DNA of 64,000 nt from Candidatus Desulfovibrio kirbyi. GTDB lineage: Bacteria > Desulfobacterota > Desulfovibrionia > Desulfovibrionales > Desulfovibrionaceae. The DNA is taken from contig BLLL01000003.1 of NCBI GenBank assembly GCA_013374015.1, positions 1 to 64,000 of the forward strand, given 5' to 3'. This document shows, piece by piece, positions 17,805 through 25,141 of this stretch. Numbering within the stretch: the first letter of the stretch is position 1; each line of letters opens with the position of its first letter. The translations under genes and the position numbers were made by a program. The notes below the pieces were generated by a model. It did no database searches and was not told where the DNA came from. It saw nothing but the letters and a program-made list of their open reading frames with translations.

Positions 17805-18766
17805 CCCCTTCACGAAGTAAAATGTTGGTCGGGGCATTTGTGCTGACAGGTGCTCTGCTTCTTATTCTGGGCTTGCTGTTGCTGGGTGGGCGGCATTTTT
17901 TTTCTTTTGATACGGAATATGTGCTGTATTTTGACGGCTCAGTGAGCGGCTTGTCCATCGGTGCGCCGGTGGTGCTTCGCGGCGTGCCCATGGGCAGTGT
18001 GACACGGATCATGCTGGTGCCTGAAGACAGCGGCGCGGTGGTGACCATCCCCGTGTACATACAGATTGATTCAAAACGTCTGGCGCGCGGCGATGGCACG
18101 CAGGTATCCGAAGACATGGAGCGGGCAATCATACAACGTATGGTGGGCAACGGCATGCAGGCGCGTTTGCAGATGCAGAGCCTCATTACAGGCCAGTATC
18201 GTATTGAGATGGACTTTTTCCCCGGCGTACAGCAGAAATTTTATTCGTCAACCAGAGAACTGGAAATTCCTACCCAGCCGTCGTCAATGGAGGCGTTGCA
18301 GCGCGCGTTGAACAAACTGCCGCTTGAACGCGTGATGACATCGCTGGATGTTATCATGGCCAATCTTGCCGTGGCCATGGGCGATGGCAAGCTGCACGAG
18401 GGCATAGCGGCCTTTGCCGATACCTTTGCGCAGGCGAGCGCTGTTCTGCGGAATACGGAAATGCGGCAAACCCTTGCCAGGATGATGGAGCGGATTTCCG
18501 GCGCGGCGGAGGTTGTCAGCGCGCAGACCCCTGAAGCGATTGTCGCGTTTCGCGACGCCATGCGCGCTGCGGCGGACGCCGCCGGACAGATGCAGCGCGC
18601 CGCGGTGGCGGTTCAGAATATTCTGGGCAAGGATTCTTCTTCCATGACAGATATGCGCCGTCTGATTCAGGAAAGCGCGGCTGCGGCGCGCGCTCTGCGT
18701 GAGTTTGCTTCCATGCTGGAACGTAACCCCGAAGCCCTTTTGCAGGGCAGAAAAGGAAAGTATTGA
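17801..18766 (+). CDS. mlaD: MlaD-type MCE-domain lipid-binding protein
   Basis: This 321-aa protein has an N-terminal anchor helix (about residues 8-28, LVGAFVLTGALLLILGLLLL) followed by one MCE domain (about residues 40-115, YFDGSVSGLSIGAPVVLRGV) and a long alpha-helical periplasmic tail. MCE proteins form hexameric rings that shuttle phospholipids between membranes. Start and stop overlap the neighbouring genes by 4 and 1 nt, so it is firmly in the operon. Confidence 0.9.
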   Translation: MTPSRSKMLVGAFVLTGALLLILGLLLLGGRHFFSFDTEYVLYFDGSVSGLSIGAPVVLRGVPMGSVTRIMLVPEDSGAVVTIPVYIQIDSKRLARGDGTQVSEDMERAIIQRMVGNGMQARLQMQSLITGQYRIEMDFFPGVQQKFYSSTRELEIPTQPSSMEALQRALNKLPLERVMTSLDVIMANLAVAMGDGKLHEGIAAFADTFAQASAVLRNTEMRQTLARMMERISGAAEVVSAQTPEAIVAFRDAMRAAADAAGQMQRAAVAVQNILGKDSSSMTDMRRLIQESAAAARALREFASMLERNPEALLQGRKGKY

Positions 18767-19359
18767 TGCTGAAGTCCGTCTGTCCGTTTTTGTTGCTGTT
18801 GTCGCTTGCCGCTTGTGGGCGTAGCGTGCCGGACACCTGCTATCTGCTGGAAAGCGCCGTCCCGCCCCTGGTTGTTGATCAGCTTCCCGCGTGCAGTTTG
18901 CGGATTGCCAGAGTCAGCCTGCCGGAATATCTTGACCGCAGGGGGATAGTCAGTCGCAGCGACAGTCAGGGGCGGCTTGAGATAGCGCAGTTCCACGTCT
19001 GGGCTGAACCGCTTGATCAGAATGTGCGGCGTGTTGTTCAGGAAGGGCTTATGCACCTGTTGCTCTCAAAGGGCATTACCGTGCAGAGCACTGGGGACGA
19101 AACTGTGGGCGATTTTACCCTTTTGCTTGATGTGCGGCGTCTCGACGGGGCTGTGGGGGGTATGGCAGTGTTGCAAATGCAGTGGACGTTCAAAAACAAA
19201 CGTGATGACATCCTTGGGCGCGGCATGTACGCTGACGAGGAACCGGTCTCCGGCAATGACCACGGTGCGCTTGTTCTCGCGCAGAGTCGTCTGGTGCGCC
19301 ACATGACAGAACATCTGGCCAAGGTGCTTGTGCCGTTGCTGGAAAAGGAGAGAGTATGA
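18766..19359 (+). CDS. ABC-type transport auxiliary lipoprotein (PqiC-like)
   Basis: This 197-aa lipoprotein has a signal peptide ending in the lipobox LSLAACG, then a domain typical of ABC transport auxiliary/PqiC proteins: DTCYLLESA, SLRIARVSLPEYLDRRGIV and DFTLLLDVRRLDG. It probably sits in the outer membrane and receives or passes lipid from the MlaEFD complex encoded just upstream. The start ATG (18766) overlaps the mlaD stop (TGATG). Confidence 0.82.
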   Translation: MLKSVCPFLLLLSLAACGRSVPDTCYLLESAVPPLVVDQLPACSLRIARVSLPEYLDRRGIVSRSDSQGRLEIAQFHVWAEPLDQNVRRVVQEGLMHLLLSKGITVQSTGDETVGDFTLLLDVRRLDGAVGGMAVLQMQWTFKNKRDDILGRGMYADEEPVSGNDHGALVLAQSRLVRHMTEHLAKVLVPLLEKERV

Positions 19360-19506
19360 GCGCGTTGACTTCCGTGCCTTTGAGAATCTGGACTCCGAAT
19401 TTCAGGAACTTGTACATAGTTTTGAGGAAGAGTCGCCTGTTGTTATGAGGCTGTTTTTTCCCATGTTGACCAGCGAATTAAAAAAACAATGAACAGCGCG
19501 AGGTGA
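19358..19506 (+). pseudogene. Small ORF broken at its start codon
   Basis: Directly after the lipoprotein stop, a frame beginning GAG at 19358 reads ERVDFRAFENLDSEFQELVH and then SFEEESPVCYEAVFSHVDQR, ending at 19506. The acidic, amphipathic composition looks coded, but no start codon is in frame. The adjacent ATG (19356) is one base out of register and is preceded by a good AAGGAGAG. A one-base deletion after ATG would explain this. Could be a 50-aa partner of the lipid-transport operon; identity unknown. Confidence 0.35.
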
Positions 19507-20351
19507 TCAGGTACACGGCGTCAATGCCTATAAACTCAATCAGGCTGTAAGCCATGAGCGGGCCGATCGCCGCGCCCAAGTCCACAGAGAATGCATACGC
19601 CATCAACAAAATTCGGCCTCCTGCCAGCGAGGCCAGATCTGTGACGGATGCCTCCACAAGCGTTGTCAACAGCGTTGCTGTCAGTTGTGCCACAGAGGGA
19701 TGGGCAGAGGTTGGGCAAGCAGGGCAAAGATCGCAACGCCCAAGCCAAAGGTTGTGCAGAGCAAGGTTGTGCAGAGCATGGACGATCGTTCAAAGCGCGT
19801 GGTCGGGACAGTCTGCCGATGAACGGCGAGAGTCAAGGCTCCCACAGCCAGCGTAGCGCCTGAAAAAACCCCGCAAGTGAAGCCGCGCCGATCAAGACGG
19901 CGAACAGTGCAACGCCTCCGCCTGTGTGTGCCGCAATAAGGCGACTCAGGGTAGAGGTTATAACGCCCTGCGTGGCAAAGGCGATAAAACAGCCGGCCGC
20001 CACCATCCACAGGGCTTTTGAATCCCGCGCGGCAAGGTTGAGGCTTACAAGAACGCCGCCCTCAAAACCAGCTTATACAGAGGGATTAATCGGCAGACGG
20101 ACAAGCCTGTTGGCGGCAAGCACAATGCCGACTTCCCACAGGGAGGCGAGGCCGGCCTCGCCGTAACGGATTGGCAGCACCACATACAGCATGGAGTCGC
20201 CGAGCAGACAAAGCGCTGTGATGAGCGCAAAAATGACAATATGCGTGGGATCCGCGACTGGAAATAGTGTTTTCAAAACATGCCTTCTTGACGTTGCGCT
20301 TGATGCTTGGGCATGCGAATACCTGTAGCCTGAATGGCGGGCATTTGGCAA
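19478..20351 (-). pseudogene. Frameshifted MFS transporter remnant
   Basis: Three consecutive minus-strand pieces in different frames encode parts of one major-facilitator transporter. These are LITALCLLGDSMLYVVLPIRYGEAGLASLW near 20.1-20.3 kb, a middle piece with AVLIGAASLAGVFSGATLAVG, and AGGRILLMAYAFSVDLGAAIGPLMAYSLIEF at 19.5-19.65 kb. The in-frame stop after RLVRLPINPSV and at least two frame changes show that it is dead. Order and orientation of the fragments are preserved, so decay is by point mutations and small indels rather than rearrangement. Confidence 0.8.
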
Positions 20352-20472
20352 AGAAGATTTTTTTCGGAAATATGCGTTGCAGTGAAATTATTTCTTGCTA
20401 TGCGTTGTGGAACAATATAGAGTTCTGTAGATTTTTTCCATTTTATGTTTATCCGTAAAGGAGGAGTAAGAC

Positions 20473-20862
20473 ATGGATGATTATATGGTTGAGGCATTGG
20501 CGATTGTCAAAGCGCAGGCGTCCACGAGGCCAATGACGGAAGACGAAATTACTTCAATGGTTAAGAAGCTTTCAAGCGGTATCCGTGCTATTGCATCCTG
20601 CTCGCAACAGACGGAAGATCTTCAGACTGATGTTGACGCGACAAAGAGTATCAAGGAAAAGTCTGTTTCCTGCCTTGAATGCGGCAAAATATTCAAGATA
20701 CTTTCTTCGCGTCACCTTGCCGTGCATGGATTGAGCGCTAAGGAATATAAGGAAAAATGGGGATTAAAGCAGAAAACTCCATTGATAGCAAAAGCGTTGC
20801 TGCGTGAACGCAGGAAAAAAATGAAAGAAATGCGTTTGTGGGAGCGGCGGAAAAAAGCCTGA
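20473..20862 (+). CDS. MucR/Ros-family transcriptional regulator
   Basis: This 129-aa DNA-binding protein has a Ros/MucR zinc finger in its second half: CLECGKIFKILSSRHLAVHG, with cysteines in CxxC and histidines in HLAVH. The family helix HGLSAKEYKEKWGLK follows, then a very basic tail (RRKKMKEMRLWERRKKA). The N-terminal half contains DDYMVEALAIVKAQAS, typical of MucR oligomerisation regions. A strong ribosome site, AAAGGAGGAG, precedes ATG 20473. The long AT-rich leader (20352-20472) is probably its promoter region. Targets unknown. Confidence 0.88.
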   Translation: MDDYMVEALAIVKAQASTRPMTEDEITSMVKKLSSGIRAIASCSQQTEDLQTDVDATKSIKEKSVSCLECGKIFKILSSRHLAVHGLSAKEYKEKWGLKQKTPLIAKALLRERRKKMKEMRLWERRKKA

Positions 20863-20977
20863 ATTTGGCTACGCCCAAACACTGCGTCTGAATCTGTGGC
20901 TGGAGCACGATGCTACACTATTTTTGTGAATTACAGAAATATGTTATGCCGCAGCCGAGCGCCTTGCCACGATGCCT

Positions 20978-21601
20978 CTAACGGATAAAGTTTGTAGGCT
21001 CCCACGTTTCAGGCACAGGCGCGTCTATGCCGGCAGCCTTGCCGGCGGCTATGCACTTGACAAGCCAGGCCATATTGTCGCCCAACGCGCGCATGGTTTG
21101 CAGGCCCTCCTTATCTTGGCGTACTTCGTCCGCCGTGTTCCCGTGGACGGAATTCCAGTACTGTGAGGCGACAACGGGCATACGCGCAATGGTGAAATAT
21201 TTGTTGAGACGGTCAAAGGAAGCGCTTGACCCGCCCCGGCGGCAACTGACCACGGCGGCGGCCGGTTTGAAGGCATATCCGGCTGATTTTCTGTAAAACA
21301 CCCGATCCAGCAAGGCGCAGAGAGAAGCGTTCGGTCCGGCGTAGTAGACCGGCGAACCGACAACCAGCGCCTCGGCCCGGGAGAGTGTGCCCACAAGCTC
21401 GTTTACCGGATCGTCGTTAAAAATACAGTAGCCGGTTTTGGCGCATTTGTTGCAGGCGATACAGCCGCGTATTGACTGTGTGCCCAGTTGGAAGAGTTGG
21501 GTTTGCAGGTCATTTTTTTCCAGTTGGCTCGCCACAGCGGACAATGCCGTAAAGGTGCAGCCGGTTGGATGCGGACTGCCGTTCACAAGAAGGACGCTCA
21601 T
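20978..21601 (-). CDS. Flavodoxin-like NAD(P)H-dependent FMN reductase with Cys motif
   Basis: This 207-aa flavoprotein begins MSVLLVNGSPHPTGCTF, the FMN-binding loop of the NADPH-dependent FMN reductase/iron-sulfur flavoprotein family. A compact cysteine motif, CIACNKCAKTGYC (near residue 47), may bind a cluster. It also has VVGSPVYYAGPNASLCALLDR and VVSCRRGGSSASFDRL. I prefer the start at 21601, with GGAGAG just upstream, to the longer frame reaching 21691. Likely redox or quinone/metal reductase activity in the cytoplasm; substrate not predictable. Confidence 0.82.
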   Translation of the reverse strand: MSVLLVNGSPHPTGCTFTALSAVASQLEKNDLQTQLFQLGTQSIRGCIACNKCAKTGYCIFNDDPVNELVGTLSRAEALVVGSPVYYAGPNASLCALLDRVFYRKSAGYAFKPAAAVVSCRRGGSSASFDRLNKYFTIARMPVVASQYWNSVHGNTADEVRQDKEGLQTMRALGDNMAWLVKCIAAGKAAGIDAPVPETWEPTNFIR

Positions 21602-21736
21602 AAGGACTCTCCGGTTATGGGTTGACAACAGGTTGAGTATGTACCAGATTCCGCTGACGGGCAAGGAGTTTTTTGTTTTGCAAAAACACACTTTTTATTT
21701 CCACTTGAAAAAAACCATTGCACACTGACGACTGGT

Positions 21737-21931
21737 GTGAAGACAGCCTTGATCATTGCGGGGATACTGAACTATCACCCGCGCTGGGTCGCGCTGAAGC
21801 TGATTGAGCGCGATAAGGAAATTCTGGCCGAATTGCGTGAAGCCGACAGCAATGTTGCGGCGGAACTGGAGGCGCTTACGGATGTGAGACTGAGTCTTAT
21901 TCTTAAGGGCTACTTGACAAATGCCTTTTGA
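21737..21931 (+). CDS. Small hypothetical protein upstream of response regulator
   Basis: A GTG-started 64-aa frame: MKTALIIAGILNYHPRWVAL, then a charged helix (ELREADSNVAAELEALTDV). It has no recognised domain and no clear Shine-Dalgarno. It lies 56 nt before the sigma54 response regulator, where a sensor kinase might be expected. It could be a genuine small protein or a remnant. Confidence 0.4.
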   Translation: MKTALIIAGILNYHPRWVALKLIERDKEILAELREADSNVAAELEALTDVRLSLILKGYLTNAF

Positions 21932-21987
21932 CGCGCACATACTTCCTGCCACTGGCAGTGGAGCAGGTAAGGAGATAGTTCCCCAAG

Positions 21988-23367
21988 ATGAGCGAAAAAA
22001 CACACCTTCTTGTTATTGATGACGAAAAAAATTATTTGCTGGTTTTGCAGACATTGCTGGAAGACGAAGGGTATGCGGTCACATCTGTGAGCGATCCTGA
22101 AATCGCGCTCACCTTTTTGAGTGAGAGCGAGGTGGATGTAGTAGTGACCGACATGAAAATGCCCAGAGTGTCGGGCAGGGAGGTGTTGCAGCACGTCAAG
22201 AAAAACTGGGCGCATATTCCCGTCCTGATAATGACAGCGTTCGGCTCCATTGAAAGCGCGGTGGAGGTGATGAAGTACGGTGCTTTTGATTATATTACAA
22301 AACCCTTTTCAAACGACGAACTTCTGCTTTCCGTCCACAATGCGGCGGAGCTTTCACATACGCATCGCCAGTATCGCCTTTTGCTGGAATCCATGGAAGA
22401 CAGATATGGCGTACACAAGATTGTGGGGCGCAGCCAGGCCATACGCGATGTGTTGGTCATGATCGACCGTGTCGCGCCCAGCCGTTCCACGCTGTTGCTT
22501 ACCGGAGAATCGGGCACGGGCAAGGAGCTTGTGGCGCGCGCCATCCATTACACGAGTTTGCGCAAGGACAAGCCCTTTATTTCCGTAAACTGCATGGCTC
22601 TTAATGCCGGTGTGCTGGAGAGCGAACTCTTTGGTCACGAAAAAGGTTCTTTCACCGGCGCTGTGGCAATGCGTCGAGGCCGTTTTGAGCAGGCGGACGG
22701 CGGCACGCTTTTTTTGGATGAAATTGCCGAGTTGACGTCTGACTTGCAGGTAAAGCTGCTGCGTGTCTTGCAGGAGCGATGTTTTGAGCGTGTCGGCGGC
22801 AGTAAACCCATTGATGTGGATATCCGTGTGGTGGCCGCTACCAATAAAAATTTGGTTTCACTTGTTGAGCGGGGGCTGTTTCGTGATGATCTGTACTACC
22901 GGTTGAATGTGGTGCAGATTCCTTTGCCGCCCCTGCGTGAACGCAGGGAAGATATTTTTCCTCTGGTGGCGTATTTTATGGAAAAAATCATTGCGGAAAA
23001 CCCCATACAGCAAAAGACGTTCAGCACCCAGGCGCTTAATTACCTGTTGGGCTACGAATGGCCGGGCAATATCCGCCAACTGGAAAACGTGGTGGAAAGC
23101 TGTATGGTGCTGGTGCCCGGCGCAGTGATTGATGTGGACAATTTGCCTCCGGAAATCCGCAACGAAGAAGCGCAGTTCAAAAGCGCTGTGGACCTGCTGC
23201 CCGTGCAACTGGACCTGGCTGACACTCTGGAAAAAATTGAGGCGGCGCTTATCCGCCGCGCTCTGGTGCGCTCTGATCTTGTACAGGTTAAGGCTGCGGA
23301 ATGTTTGGGTATTTCAAAAAGTCTTTTACAGTACAAGCTGAAAAAATACGGCATTACAGGGCACTAG
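21988..23367 (+). CDS. NtrC-type sigma54-dependent response regulator
   Basis: This 459-aa regulator has three domains. The receiver (1-120) has the phospho-acceptor D55 in VVVTDMKMP and acidic residues D11-D12. The AAA+ domain (about 145-380) has Walker A GESGTGKE and the sigma54-contact loop EKGSFTGAV, a serine variant of the usual GAFTGA, plus GGTLFLDEIAE. A Fis-type helix-turn-helix lies at the C-terminus (VKAAECLGISKSLLQYKLKK). No histidine kinase is adjacent, so its sensor must be elsewhere. Its last 14 bp overlap the convergent PP-loop gene. Confidence 0.93.
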   Translation: MSEKTHLLVIDDEKNYLLVLQTLLEDEGYAVTSVSDPEIALTFLSESEVDVVVTDMKMPRVSGREVLQHVKKNWAHIPVLIMTAFGSIESAVEVMKYGAFDYITKPFSNDELLLSVHNAAELSHTHRQYRLLLESMEDRYGVHKIVGRSQAIRDVLVMIDRVAPSRSTLLLTGESGTGKELVARAIHYTSLRKDKPFISVNCMALNAGVLESELFGHEKGSFTGAVAMRRGRFEQADGGTLFLDEIAELTSDLQVKLLRVLQERCFERVGGSKPIDVDIRVVAATNKNLVSLVERGLFRDDLYYRLNVVQIPLPPLRERREDIFPLVAYFMEKIIAENPIQQKTFSTQALNYLLGYEWPGNIRQLENVVESCMVLVPGAVIDVDNLPPEIRNEEAQFKSAVDLLPVQLDLADTLEKIEAALIRRALVRSDLVQVKAAECLGISKSLLQYKLKKYGITGH

Positions 23368-24448
23368 ATCTGTTGCGGCGCTCATTGATCAGTTGGCGTG
23401 TTGTTGCCCGAATTTTTGGACGCGTTGTTTCCCAGGTCGGCGTTTCTTCAAAAAAGGTCATGCGTTCGGGCATAACTGTCAACACACGGTTTTTGTTTGT
23501 CCGGACGCGCGCGCCGGCGCCTTGTCCCATGGCCTTGGGCGCGTACGATGCCGTTAATGCGCAGGCCTGTGCAAGCGCACCATCCGGCCACTGCGCGCCG
23601 CCTCTGGCAAGCCCCACAGGCCCCGGCGCATCGGCAAGAACAAGCAAGGCATCGGCTTCACGCGCCGAGGCCTCAAGTTTGGCATTGTCCTCACAGTTGC
23701 GCCCAATGCACAGCCAGTATCCGCCTTCATTTTTTCTTTCATTTCCGCCGTCGCCCCAAAACTGTCGTCCTAGGTTGGCCAAGGCGAAATCAGCCGCTTG
23801 CGGTTGTGCAAGCCGCGTAAGCACAGACCAGTAGCGCCGTGCCGTTTCGCGCTCTGTGAGCCGGCATCCGCCGGCGGGAGTGGGAATATGTTCAAGACGA
23901 AAGCGCGCGGCCAGCGCCAGTTGTTCACTGCGCCCGCGTCCACAAAAGCCGAGCAGACGCGCTCTGTCAACAATCCCTTTTTTTTCAACAGGAGTTGGCG
24001 GCAGGCGTTGCGCGCAGAGAGGGCGCACAAGCAGGCCGTCCACACCCGCTTCACGCGCGATCACATTCATGGCATCCCGCCGTTGCGACATGGGCCGTTG
24101 TCCCAGAACTTCGCCCGTGGCCAAGGCCTGCGCCCCGGTTTTTTCCATATATTGCCGCGCGCGGCGCAACAATAAAATTTTACAGTCCACACAGGGATTC
24201 ATAATTTTGCCGTAGCCGTGCGTTGGCCCGGCGCGCAGCATTTCCACAAATTCGTCCCCAACGTCCAGCGCGTGAATATCTAGGCCATAGCGCGCGCTCC
24301 AAAGCGGCAGGGAATTTTTGTTGCCGAAAAAAGGTGACACAGCGTGCAGACAACGCACACGCACACCTTGCTCCAGTAAAAGCAGGGCGGAGAGCAGGCT
24401 GTCCAGTCCGCCGGAAAAAAGAACGAGTACTTCTGGAGAGTGTGTCAT
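23354..24448 (-). CDS. PP-loop tRNA thiolation/MnmA-like protein
   Basis: This 364-aa protein begins with an ATP-pyrophosphatase loop, VLVLFSGGLDSLLSALLLLE, followed by the cysteine pair NPCVDCKI. It also has ATGEVLGQRPMSQ and TPAGGCRLTE, typical of tRNA 2-thiouridylase/ThiI-like enzymes of delta-proteobacteria that carry a C-terminal RNA-binding (NFACT-R-like) extension. It probably modifies tRNA in the cytoplasm; the exact product is not proven. It is the last gene of the efp-ftsK-lolA operon, 24 nt after lolA. Confidence 0.75.
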   Translation of the reverse strand: MTHSPEVLVLFSGGLDSLLSALLLLEQGVRVRCLHAVSPFFGNKNSLPLWSARYGLDIHALDVGDEFVEMLRAGPTHGYGKIMNPCVDCKILLLRRARQYMEKTGAQALATGEVLGQRPMSQRRDAMNVIAREAGVDGLLVRPLCAQRLPPTPVEKKGIVDRARLLGFCGRGRSEQLALAARFRLEHIPTPAGGCRLTERETARRYWSVLTRLAQPQAADFALANLGRQFWGDGGNERKNEGGYWLCIGRNCEDNAKLEASAREADALLVLADAPGPVGLARGGAQWPDGALAQACALTASYAPKAMGQGAGARVRTNKNRVLTVMPERMTFFEETPTWETTRPKIRATTRQLINERRNRSSAL

Positions 24449-24472
24449 AATACAGACGAATCCGCACTGTTT

Positions 24473-25129
24473 TTATCTGAACAATTCTTTTTCTTGAGTT
24501 TTGGCGCTGGTTCTGTCTTCCATCTCCACATCTTTGGGCGGCGTGAATGTAAAGTCGGAAGCTTTTGTCTTTGCGTTGGGCGTGAATGTTGTAAAACGCA
24601 CATCATTGGTATTGCCGTAAAAGTCTGTGATAGCGGTTCTGCGTATATAGCCCGATTCAACCCAGATGACGGCTTCCACAAGCTGCGGTGTCGGTTTTTT
24701 TGGGTAAAGACGCAGTTTGGCAAGACCGTTTTCCGTGCCGTCGGATTTGACCTCAAAATCTTTTGTCAGCGCCGCCTGTCCTGTAAGCACCTGAATGATT
24801 CCACCGGAATCCTTGAGCATGTCGAGCGGGTATTTGTATACAATTTCTTCATCCGGCAAATAATCCCAGATTTCCTGCCTAGTAGCCACCAAAATTTCCG
24901 TATGTGGTTTTTCCGTGGTCCAGCGGATCAGCAGCGGCTTTTGAAAAAGCAGGACGCCGCGCCGTTTTTCTATAGCGCCGCTTTCTTTGTGAGTGAGCGT
25001 TTGTTCAAAATTTGCTGAAAATGATGTCGTCTGGGCATAGCGCTGCTGAATGTCGTCTGTCAGAGCAGCCGCATGAGAGAGAGGGGACAGGCAGAATACG
25101 AGTAGTGTGAGGGTGAAAAAAAATCGCAT
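24473..25129 (-). CDS. lolA: Outer-membrane lipoprotein carrier LolA
   Basis: This 218-aa periplasmic carrier has a cleavable signal peptide (MRFFFTLTLLVFCLSPLSHA) and a LolA fold: SFSANFEQTLTHKESGAIEK, RRGVLLFQKPLLIRW and EIWDYLPDEE. It collects lipoproteins from LolCDE and passes them to the outer membrane. It lies 12 nt after ftsK, a linkage also seen in other proteobacteria. BamD and the Mla lipoprotein encoded in this window are possible clients. Confidence 0.9.
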   Translation of the reverse strand: MRFFFTLTLLVFCLSPLSHAAALTDDIQQRYAQTTSFSANFEQTLTHKESGAIEKRRGVLLFQKPLLIRWTTEKPHTEILVATRQEIWDYLPDEEIVYKYPLDMLKDSGGIIQVLTGQAALTKDFEVKSDGTENGLAKLRLYPKKPTPQLVEAVIWVESGYIRRTAITDFYGNTNDVRFTTFTPNAKTKASDFTFTPPKDVEMEDRTSAKTQEKELFR

Positions 25130-25141
25130 AAAAATTTCCTG

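Noticed and set aside
20863-20977. Weak hairpin AGCC...GGCT after the MucR-like gene as terminator
   Set aside because: Stem of only four pairs without a T-run.
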